A stretch of DNA of 64,000 nucleotides from assembly GCA_964291485.2 (NCBI GenBank), contig OZ220225.1, forward strand, positions 62,001-126,000, in the 5' to 3' direction. The notes under the pieces were generated by a model that did no database searches, had not been told where the DNA came from, and was given only the letters and a program-made list of their open reading frames with translations. Made by a program: the position numbers and the translations under genes. Source of the DNA: Kistimonas sp964291485. Its GTDB lineage: Bacteria; Pseudomonadota; Gammaproteobacteria; Pseudomonadales; Endozoicomonadaceae. This document shows, piece after piece, positions 1 to 10,166 of the stretch. Within the stretch, counting starts at the first letter, position 1; each line of letters begins with the position of its first letter.

Positions 1-3000
1 CCTTGCCGAACATTTCGCCGAGATAATGGAGTCGGTAGCTGCGCCCGGCGTACTCGTACTGGCCGCTGTCATAACTGGCCTGCAGGTCTTTCGGGCTGAC
101 ACGCACAATACCCTCAATGGTATTGAGTGGTACGGCATACACTTCTTCGCCCTGATTCACCATCAGCGCGCGGTTGACGGACAGGGTAAAGGGCAGGCGA
201 ACCTCAAACGTGGTACCGGCATCCTGGTCAGAATGAATATCCAGACGACCGCCGAGCTGCTTGAGTTCACTGTTCACTACATCCAGACCAACGCCACGGC
301 CGGATATCTGGGTGACTTTCTCCGCCGTACTGAAACCGGGTTCCAGTATCAGTCGGGTGACGTCAGCATCACTCACATCCGCGCCTGACGCCAACAGGCC
401 TCGCGCCAGTGCTTTCTCACGAATGGCATCGGGATTCAGTCCCTTACCGTCGTCACGGAGGCTCAGAACAATATCACCCCCTTCACGGCCGAACACCAGG
501 CGGATCTGGCCGGTGGCTGGCTTACCCTTGCGGGTGCGCTCCTTTGTACTTTCTATTCCGTGGTCAACCGCATTCCGGAGCATATGCTCCAGCGGCGCCA
601 GCATCCGCTCCATGACGCTCCGGTCCATTTCACCCTCGGCGTTTTCCACCTTGAGTTCCACGTCCTTACCCAGTTCAGATGACACCTGACGGACAATCCT
701 GCGCAAACGCGGCAACAGGCGGGAGAAGGGCACCATGCGGGTTCGCATCAGGCCTTCCTGCAACTCTGTATTGATCCGAGCCTGCTGCGTGATCAAGGTT
801 TCAGAATCCCGGTTACGGTCTGCCAGGGCATCCTTAAGGTCCATCAAGTCCGTCGCAGATTCCACCAGCGAGCGTGACAGCTGGGTCAGTTCGGAATACT
901 GATCCATTTCCAGAGGATCAAACTCAGGATGGTCCGCCAGCTCGCCTTCATGGCGGGAGAGAATCTGGCTCTGAGTTTCAATATCGAGACGGCGCAGCTG
1001 CTCCCGCAAACGCTCGATGGTGTCGTGCATTTCCTGGAGGGTGTAACTGAAGTCACTGATCTGCTGTTCTATCCGTGCCCTGCTGATACTGGTTTCACCG
1101 GCCAGGTTAACCAGCTGTTCCAGCAGTTCCGCGGGTACCCGCACCATTTCACGGGCAGACACTTCAACCGCGTTATTTCCCGCCGTTTGTTCTGATGAGA
1201 GAAAAGCCGGCGCCTTGATGAACGACACTTCACTATCATCTGGCTGCGGGAATGAGAGGACATCGGCAATTTTTCGATCGGGTTCAACCGTATCAGGTGT
1301 TTCTGATGCCTCCGCAACCTGTGCAGCAGCAACCGGTTCAACAGACGGTCCGAAACTTGATGCAACCCCCTCTACCAGGCGCTGCAACTGTTCAGTATCG
1401 GTGCTCAGCCCACGAATTTCATCCTTACTGATACTCCCTTTCTGCTGCAGCCCTTCAACGACCACTTCCATCTGGTGGCTGGCATCCCCCAATTCCACCA
1501 GCCCGGCCATTCGGGCACTGCCCTTGAGGGTGTGAAGCGCACGCATCAACTCTTCGGCCGGCATCATGTTGGCGGTATCGGACTGCCAGACCGCCATCTG
1601 CTCTTCAATTAATTCCAGCAGATCCGTCGCTTCTTCCAGGAAAATGCCGGCCATTTCCGGATCCAGCCCGTCAGGCAGGGAAACGGATACCGGCTCGACA
1701 GGTGAATCCTGAATCATCTCTTTCGGTTCTTCTGCCGGACTATCATCTTCAGTTTTAGCGCCCCTGAATTCATGAATCAGGATGCGCAGATCCTCCGCTG
1801 AACGACATACATTGTTAGAGCGCAGCTGGCTGAGCATTTCATCCAGTGTGTCATGGGTGCGCAGCAGCAGGTTGATCAGCTCCTGTGAAACAGAAATCCT
1901 CGCTTCACACAGGTCTTCATAGAGATATTCCAGTTCATGACCCAGATCACCAATGGCGGTGATACCCGCCATGCGCGCGCCACCTTTCAAGGTGTGTAGG
2001 TGACGCTGGAGTGCCTGTAGGCAGCTCTGGTCGTCTGGATATTCCAGCCAACGGTAGAGGTCACGTGACGCCTCTTCGAGGAGGTCCGTTGCCTCATCCA
2101 GAAACAGGGCAATCAGCTCCTGGTCCATATCATCAGAAGCAGTATCACCCGCTGAACCGGCCTCAATAGATGCTGTGTTTTTGTCATCGGTCTCCGTGTC
2201 TGCAGCTGCCGATACACTGTCCTGCAGCAATACCGAAATCCGATCCAGCAACGGCTGGGAGCCGGTAGGCATCTGCTGGGCTGCCAGCTGATCCATCATG
2301 GCAATCAGATGCTCATGACTATCCCGTAACAGCTGTACGAGATCATCATCCATCGTAATCTGTTGTTGCAGAATACGCTGATAAAGTTCGATGAGACTGT
2401 CCGAAAGTGTCGCCAGTGGCTCAATATCTACACGCTTCGCGCTGTCGCTGACAGTAATCAGTGCATTGAGCAGCCCCTGGGCAGTCTCTGTATCCTGCTG
2501 GTAATTCCAGTGGACCAGCGTGTCATTGGCCTCAAGCAACAGGTCAACACCCTCTGCCAGGAACAGCGCAACGGACTTGGGTTCCTGGCGAAGGCCGGAA
2601 ACCTGCTCTTTATCATCAATATCCGCTAACCGTTCAGACTGCAGCAGTTGTATTTCATGGATGAGTTCATTCGCGCCGGCCAATGGTGATAACGGGTTGG
2701 TATCCAACTGATCCAGCCCATCCTGTATCAACAGGCCGCCACGGTTCAGCAAAGCCAACACAGGTTCATCGGCCACGATGTTATGCGCCTGGAATGCCTT
2801 GATCATCTTCTCCAGTGGTATTACGACATCAGCCACCGGTGTGATGCCTGCCATGCTGGCACTACCCTTAAGGGTATGAAGCGATCGCTGCAGCCCATCA
2901 CTGATATCCAGGGCAATCTGTCGTTCATTGGATTCAGCAATAAAGTCATTAATCACCTGAAGATGAACCACGGCTTCCTTGCGGAAGATATCCAACAAGT

Positions 3001-5287
3001 CCGCTTCAGACTCTGCTTGTTCAGCAGCGCTATCATCGGCAGTCTGAGCTTCAGGCTCAGAAGCTACCGCTGGCACTTCAGTGGGTATCCAGCTTTCGCC
3101 ACGGGCATAACAGTCCGCTTCATCCATCAGGGACTGAATATCCGGCGATAAGATCTGTTGTTTTTCAGCGAAAGCGGCAATCGCCGAAGGCAACTGCTCA
3201 ATCACTCGATCAACCAGCGAAATCAGCGCATCAGAGGGATCAATGGAGCCATCAATGACCCTGTTGAGCATGTTTTCGATGCTCCAGGCCAGTTCACCGA
3301 CAACCGTGGCGCCCACCATACGACCACTGCCTTTCAGTGTATGGAAACCCCGACGGAACTCTGCCAGTGAGTCCGCATCGGTTCGATCTGCCTGCCAGCG
3401 AGGGAAATATTCGGCCAGTGTTTCCCGAACCTCTTGGGCTTCCTCGATGAAGACTTCCAGCAGATCGTCATCAATCAGGTCATCGCTCTGCTCTGACGCT
3501 GCACTATCAGCCGGATCAGGCGATACGGCCAATGGCTCATCAGAGGCCAGCACAATCTCTTCAACAATGTCGTCAGAAGATTCTTCCGCGGTCTCGTTTC
3601 CTGGACGATAGCCCAGTCGATTCAGGCTTTCATCCACCACATCCAGAATGACATCGCCCTGGCTTTGACGATCATCCAGAAGACGTTCAAGGTAATATTC
3701 AACCCCGGCAATCGCATCAGCCAGTGTGTCCAGCGCCTGCCAGTCCGGCTCTGCCCGACCACTTAACAGCTCCTGTTCCACATACAGTGAGGCAGAAGCC
3801 ACCTGCTGTGCGGCACGATCCAATGGAATCATGGCCAGACCGCCACGCACACTGGCCAATACATCAGGCACCGGCACCAGGCAGCGTGTATCCCACTGGG
3901 ATGCGATATAGTCGACAATGGCGTCCTTCGCCTGTTCCAATCCACTGCGGGCTTCCTGAATAACCGCCTGGTGTGCACTGGCGAGATCCGCTTCCGGTGC
4001 AACAGAATCTCCCACAGAGGCAGGCTTTTCCTGCGCCATTCCGGCCAACGTCGCTTCGGCATAGAGCAGGCTACCTGCCACGTCCATCAATACGTTGCCG
4101 TCATAGCGATCCTCATTCACCATGCGGCTCAGGATGTCGACCTGGTCCTGAATCACCTTTCGGGGAATGCCAAGACCCAGAACACCCATCGTATCGGCCA
4201 CCTGGCTGAGTACCGGCAGCTGCGCCTTCACCAACTCACGGTCGTTACCCGGGCTTCGAACATAAAGATCCAATGCATCCTTAACGGCCATCAGTTCATC
4301 GGACACCGCCTTAATCACTGAAGACATCGCGGCATTGTCCGGCCCCTGCAACCGCTGGCGCTCCAGTGAAACGGTATTTTCATCCGGCAAAGCATCATTA
4401 AGCTGATACTGCGCCTTGATGGCTGTTGTCATTGCACCATCAGAGCTGGAGCGGGCAACGTAATACAGCAGGTTTTTGAGCAAATCCTCAGGAACCGCAC
4501 GGTTTATGGCCGCTTCACCTTCATCAATCAGGGAACGGATTTCTGCATCCACCTGCCGCAGCAGGTTTCGCACCGTGGACGTATTTTTACAGCCGCCAGT
4601 TGATAGACTTTCCACTAACGCAGAAACCACAGGCCATAGGGTTCCCGCCGGAGAGCCTTCCAGCAGTGTATTAAGTCGTTCAGAGACTTTCAGGAGATAA
4701 GCCAGATTCTCTTCGTTTTTAAGTCCCTTGATATAGCCGACCAGCGCCATCTGATACATCTGGCGCAGTTTTTTCAGGAAAGCGGGCAGTTTCGGGTTCC
4801 TGAACGGTTTGAGATGATCGCCAATCACGGCGGGAACCGGCTCACCCAACTGCGGCTTGAACAGGGACGTTTCAGACAACAGGCTCTCACCACGGGCGGC
4901 CCGCAAATCATTCAACACCGGCATCACCACCACCGGCAGATCACGGCGACCACGGTAGACCTGTTCAAGATAGGGGGGAATCTGCAGGATCGACTGCATC
5001 AGCACTTCCAGTGCTTCATTCCGGTTCGCCACCAAGCCATCAAGCAGAGCTCGGGTCAGCGCTTCCATTTCTTCCGCCAACAGGGCCGCGCCATAGAACT
5101 CCACCATGGTCAATGTGCCATGGACCTGATGGATATAATTCAGGCAGAAACGCAGCCGGATATCATCCTGTTCGCCGGACTGTACACTGTCGACATACGC
5201 TTCCAGCGACTGACGCGCCTGTGTCAGGGTGTCACTGATCTCACCTTTCACCCAGTCCAGGGCGACGTAATCGTGGTGATCCCCCAT
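1..5287 (-). CDS. chpA: ChpA-type hybrid chemotaxis histidine kinase, 3' end outside window
   Basis: CheA-like kinase of the type IV pilus (Pil-Chp) chemosensory system, which phosphorylates the PilG and PilH regulators. About 1,760 codons are visible; the gene runs off the left edge. Canonical Hpt motifs (HTLKG) lie near residues 650, 805, 1095 and 1250. Degenerate Hpt-like modules lie near residue 55 (HQVHGTL) and near 480 (SVRGGL). The CheA dimerisation helices follow near 1390, then a HATPase domain with an N box (HMLRNAVDHG) near 1570, DDGKG near 1615 and GRGVGLD near 1664, then the start of a CheW-like domain. The rest of that domain and the expected receiver lie outside. The start is the ATG at 5287 (MGDHHDY), last gene of the pilG-to-chpA run. 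The multi-Hpt design matches Pseudomonas ChpA and excludes a flagellar CheA. Confidence 0.95.
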   Translation of the reverse strand, partial: MGDHHDYVALDWVKGEISDTLTQARQSLEAYVDSVQSGEQDDIRLRFCLNYIHQVHGTLTMVEFYGAALLAEEMEALTRALLDGLVANRNEALEVLMQSILQIPPYLEQVYRGRRDLPVVVMPVLNDLRAARGESLLSETSLFKPQLGEPVPAVIGDHLKPFRNPKLPAFLKKLRQMYQMALVGYIKGLKNEENLAYLLKVSERLNTLLEGSPAGTLWPVVSALVESLSTGGCKNTSTVRNLLRQVDAEIRSLIDEGEAAINRAVPEDLLKNLLYYVARSSSDGAMTTAIKAQYQLNDALPDENTVSLERQRLQGPDNAAMSSVIKAVSDELMAVKDALDLYVRSPGNDRELVKAQLPVLSQVADTMGVLGLGIPRKVIQDQVDILSRMVNEDRYDGNVLMDVAGSLLYAEATLAGMAQEKPASVGDSVAPEADLASAHQAVIQEARSGLEQAKDAIVDYIASQWDTRCLVPVPDVLASVRGGLAMIPLDRAAQQVASASLYVEQELLSGRAEPDWQALDTLADAIAGVEYYLERLLDDRQSQGDVILDVVDESLNRLGYRPGNETAEESSDDIVEEIVLASDEPLAVSPDPADSAASEQSDDLIDDDLLEVFIEEAQEVRETLAEYFPRWQADRTDADSLAEFRRGFHTLKGSGRMVGATVVGELAWSIENMLNRVIDGSIDPSDALISLVDRVIEQLPSAIAAFAEKQQILSPDIQSLMDEADCYARGESWIPTEVPAVASEPEAQTADDSAAEQAESEADLLDIFRKEAVVHLQVINDFIAESNERQIALDISDGLQRSLHTLKGSASMAGITPVADVVIPLEKMIKAFQAHNIVADEPVLALLNRGGLLIQDGLDQLDTNPLSPLAGANELIHEIQLLQSERLADIDDKEQVSGLRQEPKSVALFLAEGVDLLLEANDTLVHWNYQQDTETAQGLLNALITVSDSAKRVDIEPLATLSDSLIELYQRILQQQITMDDDLVQLLRDSHEHLIAMMDQLAAQQMPTGSQPLLDRISVLLQDSVSAAADTETDDKNTASIEAGSAGDTASDDMDQELIALFLDEATDLLEEASRDLYRWLEYPDDQSCLQALQRHLHTLKGGARMAGITAIGDLGHELEYLYEDLCEARISVSQELINLLLRTHDTLDEMLSQLRSNNVCRSAEDLRILIHEFRGAKTEDDSPAEEPKEMIQDSPVEPVSVSLPDGLDPEMAGIFLEEATDLLELIEEQMAVWQSDTANMMPAEELMRALHTLKGSARMAGLVELGDASHQMEVVVEGLQQKGSISKDEIRGLSTDTEQLQRLVEGVASSFGPSVEPVAAAQVAEASETPDTVEPDRKIADVLSFPQPDDSEVSFIKAPAFLSSEQTAGNNAVEVSAREMVRVPAELLEQLVNLAGETSISRARIEQQISDFSYTLQEMHDTIERLREQLRRLDIETQSQILSRHEGELADHPEFDPLEMDQYSELTQLSRSLVESATDLMDLKDALADRNRDSETLITQQARINTELQEGLMRTRMVPFSRLLPRLRRIVRQVSSELGKDVELKVENAEGEMDRSVMERMLAPLEHMLRNAVDHGIESTKERTRKGKPATGQIRLVFGREGGDIVLSLRDDGKGLNPDAIREKALARGLLASGADVSDADVTRLILEPGFSTAEKVTQISGRGVGLDVVNSELKQLGGRLDIHSDQDAGTTFEVRLPFTLSVNRALMVNQGEEVYAVPLNTIEGIVRVSPKDLQASYDSGQYEYAGRSYRLHYLGEMFGK

Positions 5288-5357
5288 AATGTCTCCCGTT
5301 GGTTGCAGTCTTGCTGCAACTGAATAATTAACTGCAGGTCATACCCGCCCTGGCGGG

Positions 5358-6209
5358 TCACAGGCGATAAAAAGCCAGTACCTGATCATTGTTGACCTGT
5401 TGCAGATCCGGATGCGTCCAGTCTGTGATTTCCCCCGAACCCAGAACCAGAAGCCCGCCGGGCGCCAGCCTCTCCGCCAGCTGCCCAAGAATGATTCGCC
5501 GACGCCAGGGCCTGAAATAAATAAGCAGGTTCTGGCAGAAGATGACATCCATATTCCCCATGGGTGCCCGCTCCAGATCCAGCACATTGACGCGGGTAAA
5601 GCAGACGCGCTCCCTGAGCAGGGAGCCGATTTTCAGGGCTTCACCCGAACCGTCTTCGAAATAACGTTGCTGCAATTCTGTCGATAACTCACCCAACCGC
5701 CGCCGGCCATATTCACCCTGACGGGCATGAGCCAGTGCCTTGAGACTGATATCCGTGCCGGTCACGCTGTAGCGAATCACCTGTTTGCTTTGGCGCAACA
5801 ACTGACAGACCGTCATGGCCAGTGACCAGGTTTCTTCACCGGTAGAGCAGCCAACACTCCAGAGTTCCAGGCCTGACAGTTGTTTTTCAGCAATCCGTTT
5901 TTCAAGAAAAGACGTCATCAACTCAAACGACGGAGGGTGCCTGAAAAAGCGGGTTTCATGCACCGTCAGTCGCTCTACCAATGTCGTCCATTCCAGTGAT
6001 CCGTCCGGCGCCGTGACCCGCTGGTAATACGCGTCGTAATCACTAAGCCCGAGCTCTCTCATCCGGCCGGCCAAATTGCCCTGCAGGATCGAGCGACGCT
6101 GCCAGCTGAAATGGTTGCCGGTACGTCCTTCAAGCAGGTTCTGCCACTTGTCGTACTGTTCCGGCGTCATTTCCGGCACGGGCTGCACTGACCAGCCAGG
6201 CATGGACAT
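5358..6209 (-). CDS. pilK: CheR-type chemotaxis methyltransferase PilK
   Basis: S-adenosylmethionine-dependent glutamate methyltransferase that should methylate the PilJ receptor. The 283 residues have a small N-terminal helical domain followed by the CheR fold. The SAM-binding stretch is WSVGCSTGEETWSLAM, and the typical NLLIYF segment lies further on. It sits between pilJ (23 bases upstream) and chpA, as in the Pseudomonas pilGHIJK-chpA operon, and that context separates it from a flagellar CheR. ATGs at 6209 and 6203 both fit the start; the first is used. No sign of damage. Confidence 0.93.
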   Translation of the reverse strand: MSMPGWSVQPVPEMTPEQYDKWQNLLEGRTGNHFSWQRRSILQGNLAGRMRELGLSDYDAYYQRVTAPDGSLEWTTLVERLTVHETRFFRHPPSFELMTSFLEKRIAEKQLSGLELWSVGCSTGEETWSLAMTVCQLLRQSKQVIRYSVTGTDISLKALAHARQGEYGRRRLGELSTELQQRYFEDGSGEALKIGSLLRERVCFTRVNVLDLERAPMGNMDVIFCQNLLIYFRPWRRRIILGQLAERLAPGGLLVLGSGEITDWTHPDLQQVNNDQVLAFYRL

Positions 6210-6232
6210 ATCAGGCTACTCCGCCATCAGGC

Positions 6233-8302
6233 TCAGGATTCCATCGAATCAACCGGCGACTCCGGCAACTTGAAGCCCGCCACCGACTGCCGCATACCAC
6301 TGGCCATGTTCGCCAGATTACCGATAGACCGTGCCGTCGCATTGGTACCGGCCGACGTCTGGGACGTAATCTCCTGGATAACGTTCATCGTATTGGAAAT
6401 ATGACCCGCAGAAGACGACTGCTGCCGGGCTGCGTTGGAGATGTTCTGGATCAGGGTCGAGAGGCTGTTGGAAACCTGCTCGATATCTTCCAGCGCCACA
6501 CCGGCATCCTGTGCCAGACCCGCGCCCCGAACCACTTCCGAGGTGGTCTGTTCCATGGAGATAACCGCTTCATTGGTATCGGTCTGGATGGTTTTAACAA
6601 GGCCTTCAATCTGCTTGGTTGCCGCTGATGCACGTTCTGCCAAGCGCTGAACTTCGTCCGCAACCACCGCGAAGCCCCGGCCGGCTTCACCGGCCATGGA
6701 GGCCTGGATTGCCGCATTCAGTGCCAGAATGTTCGTCTGGTCGGCAATATCGTTGATCAGCGATACGATATCGCCGATTTCCTGGGAAGATTCACCCAGT
6801 CGCTTAATTCGCTTCGAGGTATCCTGAATCTGCTCACGGATAGTATCCATGCCCGAGATGGTGTTCTGTACCAGCTCGTTACCTTTATTGGCCAGGTCAA
6901 CCGACCGCTCAGCAACCGCCGCAGATTCGGAAGAGTTGGCAGATACCTGGTCGATGGAAACCGCCATCTCGTTGATAGCCGCCGAGGCGCCTGCAATTTC
7001 CTGCGCCTGGTGCTCTGCAGCCTCTGCCAGGTGTTTCGCCGTGGTCTGGGTTTCATCTGCCGCGCTGGCAACCTGCACCGCTGTGTCGTTGATGGTGTTA
7101 ACCAACGCCCGGAGCTGTTCGATGGAGAAGTTGATGGAGTCCGCAATCGCGCCGGTGAAATCTTCGGTTACCGTCGCGGTAACGGTCAGGTCACCATCGG
7201 CCAAATCGGCCAGTTCGTCCAGCAGTCGCAGGATCGCAGCCTGGTTGGCTTCATTGCTGGCAGCGGTTTCAGCCAGACGACGACGGGTACCACCCACCAT
7301 CACCAGACCAATCAGCAGGATAGCACCCAGCGCCACAAGACCAGGGGCTGCAACCGTCAGCTCATTACCCTGAACCACTGAACGCTGATCGGCCAGATGC
7401 TCAAAGGTCATGGCTAGATCAGAGGTATTTTTCAGCAGCTGCTGTGAATTCACGAAGATCTGGTCGGAGGCTTCACGCACCAGGAACAGTTCCGGGGAGG
7501 TTTCCAAGATTTCGTCGACAGAGCCCGACACGAATTCAAACAGGTCGGCAATTTCTACCAGCCGGTCGATGGCTTCCTCATCTTCCACCTGGGAAATATT
7601 CATGGCGATGTTGCCTTCCAGCATCCCGTTCAGAACCCGCCCAAATAGCTTGGCATCACGACCGAAACTGTCGGCCGCCATCACGGAATCCTCGCCACCT
7701 TCAAGCACCTTGCTGACGCTTCGAACGATACGCTCTGCCAGCCAGGGCTGACGCTGGGCCACGGAAATCTGCTCGGCCGGTGCTTCGGTTTCCAGCAGGA
7801 TTTCCACGACTTCGTCGTATTCCACCTGGAGCTGGGGAATGGTTTCAGCCAGCGTTGCAGCAACATCGTGGAGAGAGAGAACCGTTTCCTGACTTTCCAG
7901 AATGCTGTCGGTGTTCTGCCGGACACGATTCCAGGTCGCGGTTACGCCCTGCATCTGTTCAGCCACCACGGGAGACTGCCCGCCAGTAGCAGGCAGGCTC
8001 ATGGATGGATCGCCAGACTGCAGATAGTTGTACCGCCGCTGGAACTCGTCCCGTGCCCGCTTGAGCAGTGGGAACGCCTCGGCTTTACCGGATACGGCTT
8101 CCGTGGCGTTCTTCGCTATCTGCTGCGACAGAACCCGCAACTCGCCGGCATGGGCGATGTATTCCTTATCCTGCGTTGACTGCTTGTTGATCAGCCAGAA
8201 CGCCCCGATCATCGCAACCAGTGACAGGATCAACACAACAAACAGGGTCAGGATGACACCGTTTGTCTGCGATCCATTTGCTGCTTTTGCTTTGCCTTTC
8301 AT
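6233..8302 (-). CDS. pilJ: Type IV pilus methyl-accepting chemotaxis protein PilJ
   Basis: Inner-membrane receptor of the Pil-Chp system, 689 residues, close to the family's usual size. One membrane segment lies at about residues 16-38 and a second near 315-337, with a helical periplasmic sensor part between them. A HAMP-like linker follows. The cytoplasmic coiled coil carries the conserved tip GEAGRGFAVVADEVQ, where CheA and CheW homologues dock. It would pass pilus or surface signals to ChpA through PilI and be methylated by PilK. Both flanking genes are in the same operon. The start is the ATG before KGKAKAANG. Confidence 0.95.
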   Translation of the reverse strand: MKGKAKAANGSQTNGVILTLFVVLILSLVAMIGAFWLINKQSTQDKEYIAHAGELRVLSQQIAKNATEAVSGKAEAFPLLKRARDEFQRRYNYLQSGDPSMSLPATGGQSPVVAEQMQGVTATWNRVRQNTDSILESQETVLSLHDVAATLAETIPQLQVEYDEVVEILLETEAPAEQISVAQRQPWLAERIVRSVSKVLEGGEDSVMAADSFGRDAKLFGRVLNGMLEGNIAMNISQVEDEEAIDRLVEIADLFEFVSGSVDEILETSPELFLVREASDQIFVNSQQLLKNTSDLAMTFEHLADQRSVVQGNELTVAAPGLVALGAILLIGLVMVGGTRRRLAETAASNEANQAAILRLLDELADLADGDLTVTATVTEDFTGAIADSINFSIEQLRALVNTINDTAVQVASAADETQTTAKHLAEAAEHQAQEIAGASAAINEMAVSIDQVSANSSESAAVAERSVDLANKGNELVQNTISGMDTIREQIQDTSKRIKRLGESSQEIGDIVSLINDIADQTNILALNAAIQASMAGEAGRGFAVVADEVQRLAERASAATKQIEGLVKTIQTDTNEAVISMEQTTSEVVRGAGLAQDAGVALEDIEQVSNSLSTLIQNISNAARQQSSSAGHISNTMNVIQEITSQTSAGTNATARSIGNLANMASGMRQSVAGFKLPESPVDSMES

Positions 8303-8400
8303 TTCTCTCTGGCCCCCGCTGGCCTGGAAGTCATTGTTCTTGCTTTATTCAGGGCTCTGTACCGAGCCATTCCCCAGAGACACTCTACGCTGCTCGACCG

Positions 8401-8943
8401 TCAGGCCGTCTCCAGCGCCACCTGCATGAAACTGGCATGCTCTGCCAGCGTGAAAAGACTGAACACCAGGTAGGACGCTTCCCGCTGGTAGCTGCCCGCC
8501 AGGAATGGCTGCAGTGCCTCCGACGTACTGGCCGGTATACAGTCAGAAAAAGTATCTGCTTCAAAATGCTGCATGCCCTGAACGCCATCGACAATCAGGC
8601 CGCAGATCAAGTCACCCTGTTCAAGCACCAGGATGCGACGGGTGGTACTGGCAGACGAAGGCTCAAGCCCCAGAAATTCACCCAGATCCATGACGGGCAA
8701 CAAACGTCCCCGGCTATTGGCAACGCCTTTCTCCCAGGATTTCACCCCGGGTACCAGCGTTATGCTGTCTGGCACGTGAAGAATTTCAGCCACCTCTGAC
8801 AGAGGCGCCACACAGCGCTCGCCGGCCAGTGAGAAACCCACACCACTCCAGTACTGTTTCAGGTCCTGCTGGGCAGGCAGACCATCACTGTTGGCACGGG
8901 CTCGCTGGTCAAGGTCAAGCAACAGCTCAAACGGTGTACTCAT
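8401..8943 (-). CDS. pilI: CheW-like coupling protein PilI
   Basis: Adaptor of 180 residues with a CheW fold over most of its length. The fold is seen in the alternating strands around VAEILHVPDSITLVPGV and the NSRGRLLPVMDLG segment. In the Pil-Chp pathway PilI links the PilJ receptor to the ChpA kinase. The gene lies between pilH and pilJ, about 100 bases from each, which is the order known in Pseudomonas. The 40 N-terminal residues before the fold are helical and typical for PilI. The assignment over a generic CheW rests on operon position. Confidence 0.9.
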   Translation of the reverse strand: MSTPFELLLDLDQRARANSDGLPAQQDLKQYWSGVGFSLAGERCVAPLSEVAEILHVPDSITLVPGVKSWEKGVANSRGRLLPVMDLGEFLGLEPSSASTTRRILVLEQGDLICGLIVDGVQGMQHFEADTFSDCIPASTSEALQPFLAGSYQREASYLVFSLFTLAEHASFMQVALETA

Positions 8944-9060
8944 ACCAGACCCCGTCCGTCCGAAACGACGAAACCCTGCACAGGGCAGGGAAAGGAAGAG
9001 AGATGCACGGTTTGCACGTTTGTTATCGTTATCATGTCAACCTGCATGTGAGGAGCCGCT

Positions 9061-9426
9061 TCACGCGACCATGACGTCATTCAATTTCTTGATCAAATTG
9101 GATGCATCCACCGGTTTAGTCAGATAGCCCTTGGCACCCTGACGCTCACCCCAGACCCGGTCGGTTTCCTGATCTTTGGTGGTCACAATAATGACCGGAA
9201 TATGGCTGGTTTCCTGATCCCGTGACAATTGGCGCGTCGCCTGAAAACCGTTAAGACCAGGCATCACGATATCCATCAATACCGCATCCGGCTTTTCGGC
9301 CCGGCACAGGGCAACGCCATCCGCACCATTGTCCGCCTTGAGCACTTCATGCCCGTTCGCTTTCAGGACTTTTTCCAGAATCGCTGTTTCTGTTGGAGAG
9401 TCATCAACAATCAGTACACGCGCCAT
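9061..9426 (-). CDS. pilH: Twitching response regulator PilH
   Basis: Single-domain CheY-like receiver of 121 residues with no output domain. The acidic pocket is Asp8-Asp9, the phosphoacceptor is Asp52 (in LMDIVMPGLNG), and the conserved lysine is Lys104 in YLTKP. In Pseudomonas PilH works on pilus retraction control and as a phosphate sink beside PilG. It lies second in the operon, after pilG, with a gap of about 107 bases. Identity as PilH rather than PilG rests on order and on the typical N-terminus MARVLIVDDSPTE. Confidence 0.93.
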   Translation of the reverse strand: MARVLIVDDSPTETAILEKVLKANGHEVLKADNGADGVALCRAEKPDAVLMDIVMPGLNGFQATRQLSRDQETSHIPVIIVTTKDQETDRVWGERQGAKGYLTKPVDASNLIKKLNDVMVA

Positions 9427-9533
9427 GGTTCCCCCAGTATTTCTTCACGTATTCACATGAGACAGATTGGAATGCGTTTGTTTATTCGTTATGACAACAG
9501 TCCAGCCCTGACTGTATTCATCACTTTTATACG

Positions 9534-9920
9534 TTATGCGGCCGGTCGATATTCTCGTATCGCATCCAGCAGTTCGTCCTTGCTGAACGGTTTTGTCAGG
9601 TACTTGTCTGAGCCGACAATGCGCCCCTTGGCTTTGTCAAACAGCCCATCCTTACTCGACAGCATAATGACCGGCGTGCCTTTGAAAGTGCTGTTGTTCT
9701 TGATCAGGGCACAGGTCTGGTAGCCATCGAGGCGGGGCATCATGATATCGACAAAAATGATATGCGGGCGGGTATCGGCAATCTTGGCCAGCGCGTCAAA
9801 GCCGTCGATGGCGGTGACCACATCGCAGCCGACTTTCTTGAGCAGCGTTTCTGCAGTACGGCGGATGGTCTTGCTGTCATCAATGACCATTATCCGCAGA
9901 TTCTCAAAGTTATCGCTCAT
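9534..9920 (-). CDS. pilG: Twitching response regulator PilG
   Basis: CheY-like receiver of 128 residues and first gene of the Pil-Chp operon. The phosphorylation pocket is Asp14-Asp15, the acceptor is Asp58 in FVDIMMPRLDG, and the conserved lysine is Lys110 in LTKP. In Pseudomonas PilG promotes pilus extension and raises cAMP through CyaB. The operon promoter should lie in the 246-base gap shared with divergent gshB (9921-10166), where I see no clear consensus sites. The start MSDNFENLRI fits PilG proteins. Confidence 0.94.
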   Translation of the reverse strand: MSDNFENLRIMVIDDSKTIRRTAETLLKKVGCDVVTAIDGFDALAKIADTRPHIIFVDIMMPRLDGYQTCALIKNNSTFKGTPVIMLSSKDGLFDKAKGRIVGSDKYLTKPFSKDELLDAIREYRPAA

Positions 9921-10166
9921 TCTTGGCCCTTCCCTACCGGGTCAGTGCATCTGCCATGCTTCTTGTTATTGTCTGCCTTGCGGCGTTGAAGCCACTTTTT
10001 ATCACACATCACTACCGCATTCTACTGACCGCATCACGGTAAATACAAGCCAGACGGCCAATTGTCGGAACCTGGAAGGGAGACAAACAAAAGCCCGAAA
10101 CAGGGGCTCTGCAAGGCTGTACATCTGGTACAATGCCGCCATCCATTATCTGCACAGAGAACCGGA

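Noticed and set aside
26..5238. Plus-strand open frames opposite chpA
   Set aside because: They are antisense shadows. The minus strand carries one continuous kinase frame with recognisable domains through the whole stretch.
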